A DNA stretch of 37,759 nt from Sulfurovum sp. (GTDB taxonomy: Bacteria > Campylobacterota > Campylobacteria > Campylobacterales > Sulfurovaceae), in NCBI GenBank assembly GCA_020721085.1, contig DYNJ01000004.1, positions 1 through 37,759 on the forward strand, written 5' to 3'. Shown in pieces: positions 1 to 9,865 of this stretch. The notes beneath the pieces are model-generated. The model was not told the origin of the DNA and ran no database searches. It was given only the letters and a program-made list of their open reading frames with translations. The position numbers were made by a program, and so were the translations under genes. Positions within the stretch are counted from its first letter, which is position 1. Every line of letters starts with the position of its first letter.

Positions 1-543
1 GTGCGTGAAAATGAGATGGAGGATTTCTCTGTTTTTCAAAATACGAAGGTTGACCATATTTTGATGCCCTCTCGCATACTCATAGACAAGACTATCAATG
101 CCATCATCAGACCAACTGCAGACACTTTTGCGCGCAATATCCACAAACTCACAGAGCAAGATGCCATCCTTGCCATCAAAACACTTCTTAAGATAGACAA
201 TCAGCCGCTCCTAGAGGAGATCACTGTCTCCAAAAATGAGACCCATGAGATACACAAACGCCTTACCAACAACGAAGAGATTACCCTTGATATCTTCAGA
301 AAATCACTCTCCAATAAACACACATTCAATAATGTTTTCATTTTGATGATTGCCAGAGGCGAGAGCGAAATACTTTTGCCCCAATGGGACGAGCCTCTTT
401 GCGTGGAAGATACGATTTTATTTGGATGTGATCGTAACGCCGATAAAGATATCATGCGCATCGCCAATAATCCATATGAGTTTGAATATGCTTTTTATGG
501 GAGAGAAAAATCAAATATACCGTTTTTTGGCAAAAGATCATAA
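1..543 (+). CDS. C-terminal part of a hypothetical protein, possibly RCK/TrkA-C-type ion channel regulatory domain; may begin upstream of the window
   Basis: ORF open from base 1; tail LPQWDEPLCVEDTILFGCDRNADKDI resembles RCK_C-like ends; family assignment by eye only. Confidence 0.45.
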   Translation: MRENEMEDFSVFQNTKVDHILMPSRILIDKTINAIIRPTADTFARNIHKLTEQDAILAIKTLLKIDNQPLLEEITVSKNETHEIHKRLTNNEEITLDIFRKSLSNKHTFNNVFILMIARGESEILLPQWDEPLCVEDTILFGCDRNADKDIMRIANNPYEFEYAFYGREKSNIPFFGKRS

Positions 544-618
544 AATCAAATTGTTAAGTAGTTATGCTAAAATACCGTTATTTTCTTGCTGCATATCACA
601 GCAATCGAAGGATTGATT

Positions 619-1740
619 ATGGTTTCAAACGATACATTCAGTGACAAAAACTGCTTACCTAACTTTTTAGTTATATTGATTTTACCTTTTCTTTTCCTCG
701 GCGGTCTTGCGGCAGGATATATTGGTCTAATCCCGCTCAAGGCAGAGATCCATACTTTGGTGATTATCTCTTTGATCTTCGTCGTTTTTGTTTTGTTTGC
801 CAAGCATAATGCAAATTATGCGATCTGTCAAATGCGCGGTTCGTTCGGACGGATGGAGTCCGACCTCCAAGAGGCACTTCGTGACAATGCCTTGACAGTT
901 ATGGGTGAAACCAAATCAACACTTCCCATTAGAGAATTTATCGCTGATTATTATAAAGAGATCAGAAATGACAACTTCGCCAAAATAGCGCCCAGTGTTT
1001 TTCCAATGCTGGGAATATTGGGTACTTTTGTCGCTATTGCCCTTTCGATGCCTGACTTTTCCGTCAAAAATACAGAAGCCCTCGACCGCGAGATCACTAT
1101 TTTGCTCTCCGGGATAGGGACTGCATTTTATGCATCAATCTATGGTATCTTCCTCTCATTGCTTTGGATATTTTTCGAAAAACGAGGCTCAGCCAAAGCA
1201 GACAAGATGATCTATGATCTTGAACGCCTCTATAATAGGCGCATTTGGAAAAATAGCGAACTGATCAAACACGCACATGAGCAAAGCGAACTCAAAGACC
1301 AGCAGATTGTCAAGACACTCAAAGAGACATTTAACCTTGACTTTATCAAAGATCTCAACGAGCAGTATCTCAGACATTACAAAATGATCATCGATGATAC
1401 CACAAACAGCTTTTCCCATTTAAGTAACCATATGCAGCTTGTCTCCAAGGAGCTCAGAGAGACCCTTGCTTCTATCCAAAGCAGAGATGAGAGTATCAAT
1501 GCCGTCGCACATATCAAAGCCAATATCGAAAGTTTCAACCAAAACGCACTCAATCTTCACAAAACTATCGAGCGTTTCGATGACTCCATAGATCATACTT
1601 TTGACAAATTTGATACTGAAATAGCCCAGATCGTTACCAAGCTCGGTGATTTTGCTCTGCTGATCCACGAGCAAAACAAAGAGATCCAGCATAGCCTCGA
1701 CCATCCAAAGCCGGCTCTTCAGACCAAACCGGAAGTTTAG
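619..1740 (+). CDS. MotA/TolQ/ExbB proton channel family protein with C-terminal helical/coiled-coil tail
   Basis: ATG 619 preceded by GAAGGA; TM segments, FPMLGILGTFVAIAL and SGIGTAFYASIYGIF typical of MotA/TolQ/ExbB. Confidence 0.85.
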   Translation: MVSNDTFSDKNCLPNFLVILILPFLFLGGLAAGYIGLIPLKAEIHTLVIISLIFVVFVLFAKHNANYAICQMRGSFGRMESDLQEALRDNALTVMGETKSTLPIREFIADYYKEIRNDNFAKIAPSVFPMLGILGTFVAIALSMPDFSVKNTEALDREITILLSGIGTAFYASIYGIFLSLLWIFFEKRGSAKADKMIYDLERLYNRRIWKNSELIKHAHEQSELKDQQIVKTLKETFNLDFIKDLNEQYLRHYKMIIDDTTNSFSHLSNHMQLVSKELRETLASIQSRDESINAVAHIKANIESFNQNALNLHKTIERFDDSIDHTFDKFDTEIAQIVTKLGDFALLIHEQNKEIQHSLDHPKPALQTKPEV

Positions 1741-1741
1741 A

Positions 1742-2812
1742 ATGTTTAGAGAAAAATCAACTCAAGAGGAGAGCAACTTTTGGATATCATATGCGGATCT
1801 GATGGCTGGGTTGCTTTTCGTCTTTATCCTTCTCGTAGGCGCTATCGTCTCCAAGTCGATCATCCTCAAGCTTGATCTGCATGCCAAAGAGTTTAAACTT
1901 TCACAAACAGAAAAAGATTTGATCAGCAAGCAGGAAAAGCTTGTGCTGCTGACTTCTGATATTGAAAATAAAAAAAGCAAACTGATCCTTAGAGATGATG
2001 AGATCAAAAAGCTCAACAAGCTTCTCTTGGAGATCAATACAAAAAACGATCAGCTCAACGGCAAAATCGTGATTGTGCAAAATCTATTGGATACCGAGAA
2101 AAGCAAAAATATCAAAAATGAAAAATCACTCAGAGATTATCAAGACAAAGTGGTCATCCTTTCAAATCAACTTACCGATACCAACAGCACCCTTAAGCTT
2201 AAAGACGAGGAGCTGCTCAAACTGCTAAATGCGCTTGACGAAAAAGAGACGCAGTATGACAAAATCGTAGCAGCTCTTCAAAAACAAAAAGCACAGATAA
2301 AAAGTCTCACAGGTATCAAGATCAAAGTCATTGCTATGCTTAAAGATGAGCTTGGTGACAAGATCACCATCGATCCAAAAAGCGGTTCGCTCAAGTTTTC
2401 CTCCAATATTCTTTTTGATGTGAGTAGCGCAGAGCTCAAAGAAGAGGCGAAAACAGAGCTTAAAACGGCATTTGAGGAGTATATTGGAGCTCTCGTCACC
2501 AATGACTTTATCAAGCCTCATCTTGACAAGATCGTGATCGAAGGGCATACTGACAGCGATGGCGGATATCTGTACAATCTAGACCTCTCTCAGAAACGGG
2601 CATTTGCCGTGATGAACTATCTGCTTACTCTGGATCTGATCGAAAAGTACAATATCAAGCCGCTTATGACTGCGAGCGGACGAGCCTTTATCGATGCTAT
2701 TCAAACCAATGGAATAGAAGACAAAAATGCTTCACGAAGGATAGAAATCCAGTTTAGGCTGAAAAATGACGATGCGATGCATGAGATAGAAAAGGTGCTT
2801 GATGCGCAGTGA
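1742..2812 (+). CDS. MotB/OmpA family protein: N-terminal TM with conserved Asp, long coiled coil, C-terminal OmpA domain
   Basis: FWISYADLMAGLLFVFILLV TM; ILFDVSSAELKEEAK...IVIEGHTDSDG...LSQKRAFAVMNYL OmpA-like peptidoglycan-binding motif. Confidence 0.88.
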   Translation: MFREKSTQEESNFWISYADLMAGLLFVFILLVGAIVSKSIILKLDLHAKEFKLSQTEKDLISKQEKLVLLTSDIENKKSKLILRDDEIKKLNKLLLEINTKNDQLNGKIVIVQNLLDTEKSKNIKNEKSLRDYQDKVVILSNQLTDTNSTLKLKDEELLKLLNALDEKETQYDKIVAALQKQKAQIKSLTGIKIKVIAMLKDELGDKITIDPKSGSLKFSSNILFDVSSAELKEEAKTELKTAFEEYIGALVTNDFIKPHLDKIVIEGHTDSDGGYLYNLDLSQKRAFAVMNYLLTLDLIEKYNIKPLMTASGRAFIDAIQTNGIEDKNASRRIEIQFRLKNDDAMHEIEKVLDAQ

Positions 2813-2966
2813 TTTCAAACCCAGCAAGATCAAAAGCGCCAAACAAAATCTTGCCAAAAATCTAGAGATTGCACGCGGAAGGCGCAAGACGATCGTTCCG
2901 GAAGAGCCGCCAAAACCATCATATTGGGATAGATTTAAACAAAAAATATCAGGCTTTTTCAAATAG
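2802..2966 (+). CDS. small basic protein of unknown function (54 aa)
   Basis: ATG 2802 overlaps the upstream stop (2810-2812); encodes MRSDFKPSKIKSAKQNLAKNLEIARGRRKTIVPEEPPKPSYWDRFKQKISGFFK; absent from the supplied ORF track because of length. Confidence 0.55.
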   Translation: MRSDFKPSKIKSAKQNLAKNLEIARGRRKTIVPEEPPKPSYWDRFKQKISGFFK

Positions 2967-3000
2967 ATAAAAATATTGCTCAATGTTTCACGGCCTGTGA

Positions 3001-3019
3001 TATAATAATAAAAAAGGAG
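3001..3019 (+). promoter_or_regulatory. -10 box (TATAAT 3001-3006) and Shine-Dalgarno (AAGGAG) for the lipoprotein gene at 3025
   Basis: tataataataaaaaaggagttgtaATG. Confidence 0.5.
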
Positions 3020-3024
3020 TTGTA

Positions 3025-3468
3025 ATGATTAAAAAAATCAAATACCTTGGGGCTGTTGCGGCGCTCTCTTCTGCTTTATTGATGACGGGATGTACGCCGG
3101 AAGAGCAGGCTTTGGCAACAGGCGCAATAGTAGGAGCTACAGCAGGCGCTGCGATGGCTTCTGCTTACAGTTATCCATACTATTATGACAGACCATATTA
3201 TTATTATGGCGGCAGGTATTATTACGGCGGATATTATCGCGACGGATATTACTTTTATAATGGTCGTCGATACTATAATGGACACTATTACACCAACAAC
3301 TATCGCTACTATAATGGGCGAAGATACAACGCATATGACGGGCGGTATGGCTACTATAAAAACAGACACAGTTATGAAAGTCGCCATAAATACAATTCAA
3401 GAAACTATGACAGATCAAGAAATTACGATAGATCATATCAGCATGACAGGCATAGATACTATCGTTAG
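3025..3468 (+). CDS. Tyr/Gly/Arg-rich putative lipoprotein
   Basis: Lipobox LLMTGC; glycine-zipper-like GAIVGATAGAAMA; then repeated YYYGGRYYYGGYYRDG segments. Confidence 0.75.
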   Translation: MIKKIKYLGAVAALSSALLMTGCTPEEQALATGAIVGATAGAAMASAYSYPYYYDRPYYYYGGRYYYGGYYRDGYYFYNGRRYYNGHYYTNNYRYYNGRRYNAYDGRYGYYKNRHSYESRHKYNSRNYDRSRNYDRSYQHDRHRYYR

Positions 3469-3485
3469 AAGCGATATACAGTGTC

Positions 3486-3875
3486 TTAATGCTGCATAAA
3501 AGTTGCAAGCCGGTTTTTCAGCTGTTCTACAAAGAGTTCAAAAGAGGGAAGGGTAAGATCGGCTTCTCTTTGCCGTACTCCCCACATCGGTTCGGGAAAA
3601 TAGCTATCAGAATCAAAGCGTGCCATGATATGCCAATGCAGATGAGGCAGGTGGTTGCCAAATGATGCGATATTGATTTTTACGGGTCTGAAATAGACAA
3701 TCATCTCTTTTTCGATCAGATCAAGCAGTTCATAAATCTCTGTTTTTATCTCAGATGGCGCTTCACTCATTTCTCGGTAAGGATATTGGGTAAAGATCTT
3801 GAGCCAAGGGATCTCACTTTCGTGGATTTCGATCCTCACAGCCTTGTCTTCCCAGACAATCATATTTTTATCCAT
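3486..3875 (-). CDS. HIT family protein
   Basis: HLPHLHWHIMARF histidine-triad signature (HxHxH). Confidence 0.85.
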   Translation of the reverse strand: MDKNMIVWEDKAVRIEIHESEIPWLKIFTQYPYREMSEAPSEIKTEIYELLDLIEKEMIVYFRPVKINIASFGNHLPHLHWHIMARFDSDSYFPEPMWGVRQREADLTLPSFELFVEQLKNRLATFMQH

Positions 3876-4327
3876 CAGCGAATCCTTTTTGCTCTGATAT
3901 TATTTAATCTGACTATCTTTGATGCCTCTTTATCATCCGCTTTGATGGGAAATCGCACTACCACATCGGCTTCATTTCTGGCGAATGTCTCATCGTATCT
4001 CTGTCCGCTTAGATTGGCGGAAGTAGTGTATGCCCAGTCTAGTTTGCCGATGAGATGAGCGTGGGGTGTGTGTTTGATGATACGGAAAGAATTGCCGTCC
4101 GGTACGATAAATGTAGTTCTTTGTGCTCTTCTGATGAGGTTATGGTGCATTAGAGGCACCCTGGTAAAAGATCTGAGTTTTTGAAGCGAAGGAATCGCTT
4201 TGATATAGTGCTTGTTAGGCGGGCGTTCTTTGATACGGCTTAGTTGTGCAGCGTCTTGTGAGATGAAACCGATTGTTGTATCGGTAGGGGTCAGATATAC
4301 TAAACTTTTATCTCCAAAAATTGACAT
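3875..4327 (-). CDS. Sua5/YciO/YrdC/YwlC family protein (short form)
   Basis: LTPTDTTIGFI and YTTSANLSGQRYDE motifs. Confidence 0.82.
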   Translation of the reverse strand: MSIFGDKSLVYLTPTDTTIGFISQDAAQLSRIKERPPNKHYIKAIPSLQKLRSFTRVPLMHHNLIRRAQRTTFIVPDGNSFRIIKHTPHAHLIGKLDWAYTTSANLSGQRYDETFARNEADVVVRFPIKADDKEASKIVRLNNIRAKRIR

Positions 4328-4339
4328 AAGACCGAACGA

Positions 4340-7300
4340 TCACACATTTGTCACAAGAAGATAATCTTGCAGCGCCTTCGGACCAAGATCTCCTCCGGTA
4401 GTTTTGAGTTCTTTGATCGCCAACGCTGTTACTCTGGCTGCCGCTATAGTAGTGAAATATGCCACATTATTGCTCAGAACTGATTGTCTGATAGTTTTGG
4501 CATCATCCTTACTCGCTTTATTGTCACTCGTATTGATCGCCAGTGCGATCTCTTCGTTTCGTATCATATCATCTATATTCGGTCGCCCTTGGGAGACTTT
4601 GAAGACTTTTTCGGATGCTACTCCGGCAGCCTCTAGTGCAGCATGCGTACCGGATGTCGCAACAAGTTCAAATCCAAGCTCTGCGAACATACTGCCGATT
4701 TCGCCTGCAAATGGCTTGTCGGCCTCTGTGAGCGATAAAAAGAGTTTGCCGCCAAGCGGAATATTGTTTTTGCTGGCAAACTGACTTTTGGCAAAGCTCA
4801 TACCGAAATTATCAGAGATACCCATGACTTCACCGGTTGATTTCATCTCTGGTCCCAAGATCAGATCTGATCCGGGAAGTTTATTGAACGGAAATACAGC
4901 TTCTTTGACAGCTATATGATTTTTGAGATTTGGCTCCATGATCGGCTTGTCGAAGTTGACCACATCAAATGAATCATAGAACTTAAGAGCCTCTTTGAGA
5001 TCGCCTTGTATCATGACTCTCGTAGCCACCTTCGCCAAAGGCACACCAGTCGCCTTGCTGACAAACGGTACCGTTCTTGAGGCTCTTGGATTGACCTCGA
5101 TCAGATAGATTTCACCCTTGTGGATGGCAAACTGGATATTAAGAAGTCCAACTACGCCGAGCCCCAGCGCGATGGCCGCAGTTTGCTCCTTGACTTGCTC
5201 TTGAAGCAGCTCCGAGATGGAAACCGGGGGGAGTGAACAGGCGCTGTCTCCCGAGTGAATTCCTGCCTCTTCGATATGCTGCATCACGGCACCGACATAG
5301 ACATCTTTGCCATCCGTGATAGCATCTACATCAAGCTCTATGGCGCTGTCAAGAAACTTATCGATCAGCACAGGTGCATTATGGGAGACGCTGACTGCTT
5401 CATCCATATACTCTTTGAGCTCTGCATCGTTGTAAACTGTACGCATACCGCGTCCGCCCAGAACGAAACTGGGGCGCACCAGTACGGGATAACCTATCTT
5501 GTTAGCGATACCTATCGCCTCTTCTTTGGCAAAAGCTGTACCGTTGTTAGGCTGCTTGAGTCCTAGTTGATTGATGAAGTTCGAAAATTGTTCTCTGTCT
5601 TCGGCTAAGTCGATCACTTTTGCTGATGTACCGGATATTTTTGCACCGATCGCGGTAAGTTTTTTGGCAAGTTTCAATGGTGTCTGTCCGCCGAAATGCA
5701 CTATCACCCCATCTGGATTTTCGACTTCGATCACATTGCGTACATGCTCAAAATCGATCGGTTCAAAATAGAGTATATCACTGGTATCATAGTCTGTCGA
5801 GACAGTTTCAGGGTTGCAGTTGTACATGATTGATTTGATGCCCATCTCTCCAAGAGCAAATGCCGCGTGTACACAGCAGTAGTCAAATTCAATCCCCTGT
5901 CCGATTCTGTTGGGTCCTCCGCCGATGACAAGCACTTTTTTGTCTTTTGAGACGATCGGTTCATTTTTGGGCAGTATTGTGATATTCGTCGTCGAATAAA
6001 GATATGGGGTCAAAGCTTTGTATTCGGCCGCACAGGTATCAACTTCGTTGTATTCTAGCTGGATATTAAGCTTCGCTCGTGCGTTATAGATGTCGTTTTC
6101 GTTGAGTTCCAATCCCTCTGTTTCATTGATCACCTCTGCGATCATCGCATCAGAAAATCCTTCACTTTTTATTTTTCTTAACATTGCTGCATCTTTGAGC
6201 AGTGTTAGATTCATCGCTTTTTCGCTCTCGCAAAGCTCTTCTATCTGATAGAGAAACCATCGATCAATTTTGCAAAGAGCATAGATTTCATCGACGCTCA
6301 TCCCTCGTCTCAATGCTTCAAAAACATATAAAATTCGTTTTTCATTGGGGCGTCTGATTTCACGTACAAGTTCGTCGCTGTCGCATTTGACTCTATCAAA
6401 GCCTATCAGCCCCGTTTCGAGCGAACAAAGCGCTTTTTGGAACGACTCTTTAAAGGTGCGGCCGATGCTCATCACCTCTCCGACACTTTTCATGGCGGTC
6501 GTCAATGTTGAGTTTGCCATCGGAAATTTTTCGAATGTAAAACGGGGGATTTTGGTGACTATGTAGTCTATGACAGGTTCGAAACTGGCAGGGGTGCCGG
6601 TGATATCATTGGTGATCTCATCTAGCGTAAAGCCTACTGCCAAAAGCGTTGCTACTTTGGCGATAGGATAGCCGGTAGCCTTCGAAGCCAAGGCTGATGA
6701 GCGGCTTACTCTGGGATTCATTTCAATGACGATCATGCGGCCGGTGTCGGGATTGATCGAAAATTGTACATTGGATCCGCCCGTATCCACGCCGACTTCA
6801 CGCAAAATACTAAAAGAGGCATCTCTCATATGTTGATACTCTTTGTCTGTCAGGGTAAGCGCAGGCGCTATCGTAATACTATCGCCCGTATGGACACCCA
6901 TTGGATCTAGGTTTTCGATAGAACAGACGATGATGCAGTTGTCTTCTTTGTCCCTGATCACCTCCATTTCATACTCTTTCCAGCCAAGAAGTGACTCTTC
7001 GATCAAAATCTCCCTGATAGGACTTGCCTCCAGGCCGCCCTTGACGATATCCTTGAACTCATCTAAATTGTACGCCACGCCTGAGCCCCCGCCGGCCAGT
7101 GTATAAGAGGCACGGATTATCAGAGGAAATCCTATCTTTTTGGACGCATCAAGAGCCTCTTCCATCGTATAGGCATATTGCGAAACGGGAAGATCCATAC
7201 CGATCTTGATCATTGCTTCTTTAAATGCCTGCCGATCCTCTCCCTTTTTGATGGCTTCCGGTCTGGCACCCAGAAACTCTATGCCGTGAAGCATGCCTTT

Positions 7301-7612
7301 TTCGTGCATACTCATTGCCACATTGAGCGCTGTTTGTCCGCCCATAGTCGGCAAAATGGCGTCAACATTCTCCATGCGTATGATCTTGGCGATCACCTCT
7401 TCCGTGATGGGCTCGATATAGGTTCGGTGCGCAAACTCGGGATCGGTCATGATTGTCGCCGGATTTGAGTTGATAAGTACAACTCTATATCCGAGCTCTT
7501 TGAGTGTTTTTGCAGCCTGAGTGCCTGAATAGTCAAATTCGCAAGCTTGTCCGATCACGATCGGTCCTGATCCGATAAGCAGAATTGTTTTGATATCTTC
7601 GCGTTTTGGCAT
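4340..7612 (-). CDS. carB: carbamoyl-phosphate synthase large subunit
   Basis: Full-length 1090 aa; [33 protein letters not shown] and duplicated ATP-grasp halves. Confidence 0.98.
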   Translation of the reverse strand: MPKREDIKTILLIGSGPIVIGQACEFDYSGTQAAKTLKELGYRVVLINSNPATIMTDPEFAHRTYIEPITEEVIAKIIRMENVDAILPTMGGQTALNVAMSMHEKGMLHGIEFLGARPEAIKKGEDRQAFKEAMIKIGMDLPVSQYAYTMEEALDASKKIGFPLIIRASYTLAGGGSGVAYNLDEFKDIVKGGLEASPIREILIEESLLGWKEYEMEVIRDKEDNCIIVCSIENLDPMGVHTGDSITIAPALTLTDKEYQHMRDASFSILREVGVDTGGSNVQFSINPDTGRMIVIEMNPRVSRSSALASKATGYPIAKVATLLAVGFTLDEITNDITGTPASFEPVIDYIVTKIPRFTFEKFPMANSTLTTAMKSVGEVMSIGRTFKESFQKALCSLETGLIGFDRVKCDSDELVREIRRPNEKRILYVFEALRRGMSVDEIYALCKIDRWFLYQIEELCESEKAMNLTLLKDAAMLRKIKSEGFSDAMIAEVINETEGLELNENDIYNARAKLNIQLEYNEVDTCAAEYKALTPYLYSTTNITILPKNEPIVSKDKKVLVIGGGPNRIGQGIEFDYCCVHAAFALGEMGIKSIMYNCNPETVSTDYDTSDILYFEPIDFEHVRNVIEVENPDGVIVHFGGQTPLKLAKKLTAIGAKISGTSAKVIDLAEDREQFSNFINQLGLKQPNNGTAFAKEEAIGIANKIGYPVLVRPSFVLGGRGMRTVYNDAELKEYMDEAVSVSHNAPVLIDKFLDSAIELDVDAITDGKDVYVGAVMQHIEEAGIHSGDSACSLPPVSISELLQEQVKEQTAAIALGLGVVGLLNIQFAIHKGEIYLIEVNPRASRTVPFVSKATGVPLAKVATRVMIQGDLKEALKFYDSFDVVNFDKPIMEPNLKNHIAVKEAVFPFNKLPGSDLILGPEMKSTGEVMGISDNFGMSFAKSQFASKNNIPLGGKLFLSLTEADKPFAGEIGSMFAELGFELVATSGTHAALEAAGVASEKVFKVSQGRPNIDDMIRNEEIALAINTSDNKASKDDAKTIRQSVLSNNVAYFTTIAAARVTALAIKELKTTGGDLGPKALQDYLLVTNV

Positions 7613-7639
7613 GGAGGGTACCCTTATTTTTAGTTGGAT

Positions 7640-7645
7640 ATTATA
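7640..7645 (-). promoter_or_regulatory. putative -10 box (TATAAT on minus strand) of carB
   Basis: minus strand gagTATAATatcc about 30 nt before the carB start. Confidence 0.4.
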
Positions 7646-7713
7646 CTCAATGATTGGTCAAAAAGCTCTTAACGGCAATACAGCTCTTGTCGCCGCCCAA
7701 TTTAGCATCTATT

Positions 7714-8829
7714 TTAGAATATATCTAGATTGTCAGCTTTCGGTTTTGACGGCGCTTTCGGTTTTGACGGCGCTTTTGGTTTTTTAGGCTTTCTTGATAT
7801 CTGCTCTTCTAAAGGTGTTTCAAGCTTTGCCGGATCAACCTCTTCAGCGCGTGTCTGCTCAACTGCTTGAGACTCTGGCGGAAGCACTGACGGTACGCTG
7901 GAAACCGATGGATCCTCCAAGCTGCTGCTCAATGAGCTGTTTTGATCGGACTTGTGCGTGAGATTGGTATCTGTAAGTGTTTTGTTATGATCCGGCTGCG
8001 CCAAAGTTATGTTGCTGTCCTTGATGACTGTGCCGTCAAATTCAGATGCCAGCGTCACAGACGGATCGACGATCAGATAGAAAAAATTTGGATGAAGGAT
8101 ATCAGCATATGTTTTGATATGCGCTACTTTATAGCTATTTTCAACATCCACGCTCTGCACCAAACCTACGGGAATACCTGCAAAAAATATCCCGTCAAGC
8201 CCGCTTGTTACTACTTCGTCTCCCTGTTTTATCTGCGCCCATTTCGGGATGAACTTGATAAGCATCTCGTTCGTGTTTGTTCCGATAGCAATACCAGGTG
8301 CACGCTTTGGGCCGACAAAGATCGAAAAACGGCACAAATCATTGGAGGTGAGGGCGGCATATATGTTGTGGTTGCGTATCTGCGCTACTCCGGCAGCCAG
8401 ATTGCCTTGTATCAAGCCATAAAGCCTATCTTCTTTTCCGTGAAGAGTTGTAGGTTTTGTCAGGATAAGCTGGCTAAAGCTGTTTAGCTTGGCATAAGAT
8501 ATCGTCTGGACGATCTCAATACTTTTATTGGGGATTCGTTCAAGGGATGGTATCTTGGTATAGAGATCTTTGACTTGCTGGATATAATGCTTTTGTTCCA
8601 AAAGGCGCTTACGAAGGTATTTGTTCTCTCTATTAAGCTCTTGGATATGCTCTTTTTGATAGAGATAGCTTTGGCTTTTGTCTTCCACTTTTTGGGTTAT
8701 ATTGGTGTATATTTGTTTGATCGGATTGACGATAGAGAGCAGGGCGTCAGCGACCCTGTCGTCTTTTCTCGTGACTATGATAGTCAGAAAAAGCAAAAGC
8801 GCGATAACGATAAGGATTCTACTCTTCAT
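7714..8829 (-). CDS. mreC: rod shape-determining protein MreC with low-complexity C-terminal tail
   Basis: Position directly after mreB, N-terminal TM, coiled coil, GDEVVTSGLDGIFFAGIPVGLV MreC motif. Confidence 0.93.
   Translation of the reverse strand: MKSRILIVIALLLFLTIIVTRKDDRVADALLSIVNPIKQIYTNITQKVEDKSQSYLYQKEHIQELNRENKYLRKRLLEQKHYIQQVKDLYTKIPSLERIPNKSIEIVQTISYAKLNSFSQLILTKPTTLHGKEDRLYGLIQGNLAAGVAQIRNHNIYAALTSNDLCRFSIFVGPKRAPGIAIGTNTNEMLIKFIPKWAQIKQGDEVVTSGLDGIFFAGIPVGLVQSVDVENSYKVAHIKTYADILHPNFFYLIVDPSVTLASEFDGTVIKDSNITLAQPDHNKTLTDTNLTHKSDQNSSLSSSLEDPSVSSVPSVLPPESQAVEQTRAEEVDPAKLETPLEEQISRKPKKPKAPSKPKAPSKPKADNLDIF
7737..7783. repeat. 18-bp tandem repeat (about 2.6 units) in the mreC 3' end
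   Basis: CTTTCGGTTTTGACGGCG twice followed by CTTTTGGTTTT; encodes PKAPSKPKAPSKPKA. Confidence 0.85.
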
Positions 8830-9853
8830 AAGCCATTTGTTGTAGGATATCTATCTCGTCAAGAGCTTTACCGGTACCTCTTGCAACCGCTAGCAGAGGA
8901 TCTTCGGCTATATAAACAGGCAATTTAACAATGTCCGAAAGATATTTATCCAAGCCTCTGATCAAAGCACCTCCGCCGGTCAAACAGATACCGTTGAGTA
9001 CGATATCGCCTGCCAGATCAGGCGGTGTCTGCTCAAGAATATTTTTAAGCGCTTCGCCGATCTCGCGAAGCGGTTCTTTCATTGCCTCTCTGATATGCTC
9101 GCTGTCAACCTCCACAGATATAAGTGTTCCCTCCACCTGATCACGGCCGCTGACTGTGGCGGTAAGCTCTTCGGTCAGCGGAATGGCAGTACCGATCTTG
9201 ATCTTGATGTCTTCGGCTGTCCTTTCTCCGATGAGAAGGTTGAACTTCTTTTTGATATATTCCGCAATCGCGCTGTCTATCTTGTCGCCCGCAACACGGA
9301 TAGATTTGCTGACCACCAGTCCGCCCAAAGAGATGACGCCGATCTCTGTGGTGCCTCCTCCTATATCCACTATCAGGTTTCCGTTGGGTTCTTTGACAGA
9401 AAGTCCTGCACCAATCGCTGCAGCCATCGGTTCTTCTATGAGATAAACGCTGCGTGCACCGGCATTGACGGCAGCTTCTCTAACCGCTTTTCTCTCTACC
9501 TGTGTCAAGCCGTAGGGAACACAGATGATGATGCGCGGGCTAAAGAATCTCTTTCTTTTGTGTGATTTTTCGATAAAGAAACGAATCATCTTTTCAGTTA
9601 TATTAAAATCGGCGATTACCCCATCTTTCATCGGACGAATCGCAGTGATACCGCTAGGAGTCTTACCTACCATATCTTTTGCCTCTTGTCCGACCGCCAA
9701 AATATGTTGTACACCGTTTTTGCCTGTTTGTATAGCCACGACTGACGGCTCATTGATACTGATCCCCTGGCCTTTGACCAATACAAGAGTATTTGCTGTT
9801 CCAAGATCGATCGCAAGATCGTTGGAGAACATTCCAAAAAGTTTTTTAAACAT
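8819..9853 (-). CDS. mreB: rod shape-determining protein MreB
   Basis: LAIDLGTANTLVLVKG, VDIGGGTTEIGVISLGG. Confidence 0.98.
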   Translation of the reverse strand: MFKKLFGMFSNDLAIDLGTANTLVLVKGQGISINEPSVVAIQTGKNGVQHILAVGQEAKDMVGKTPSGITAIRPMKDGVIADFNITEKMIRFFIEKSHKRKRFFSPRIIICVPYGLTQVERKAVREAAVNAGARSVYLIEEPMAAAIGAGLSVKEPNGNLIVDIGGGTTEIGVISLGGLVVSKSIRVAGDKIDSAIAEYIKKKFNLLIGERTAEDIKIKIGTAIPLTEELTATVSGRDQVEGTLISVEVDSEHIREAMKEPLREIGEALKNILEQTPPDLAGDIVLNGICLTGGGALIRGLDKYLSDIVKLPVYIAEDPLLAVARGTGKALDEIDILQQMAYEE

Positions 9854-9865
9854 TATAATCCTTTA

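Noticed and set aside
619-2812. Complete Zorya defence system
   Set aside because: Only the ZorA/B-like architecture is present; no ZorC, ZorD or ZorE-like gene is visible in the window, so it is reported only as an open possibility.
3076-3387. Antisense and alternate-frame ORFs over the Tyr-rich lipoprotein
   Set aside because: Biased codons (TAT/GGC) leave other frames open; their products are low-complexity and lack a start context.
4147-4160. GAGGCACCCT inside the Sua5/YrdC-like gene as another copy of the GGTGCC motif
   Set aside because: Lies within coding sequence and is short enough to be chance.
7660-7705. Repeated AAGAGCT between mreC and carB as a terminator stem
   Set aside because: The two copies are in direct, not inverted, orientation; no convincing hairpin.
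7942-8487. 181-aa plus-strand ORF antisense to mreC
   Set aside because: Fully within mreC, no motif and no RBS; typical shadow ORF.
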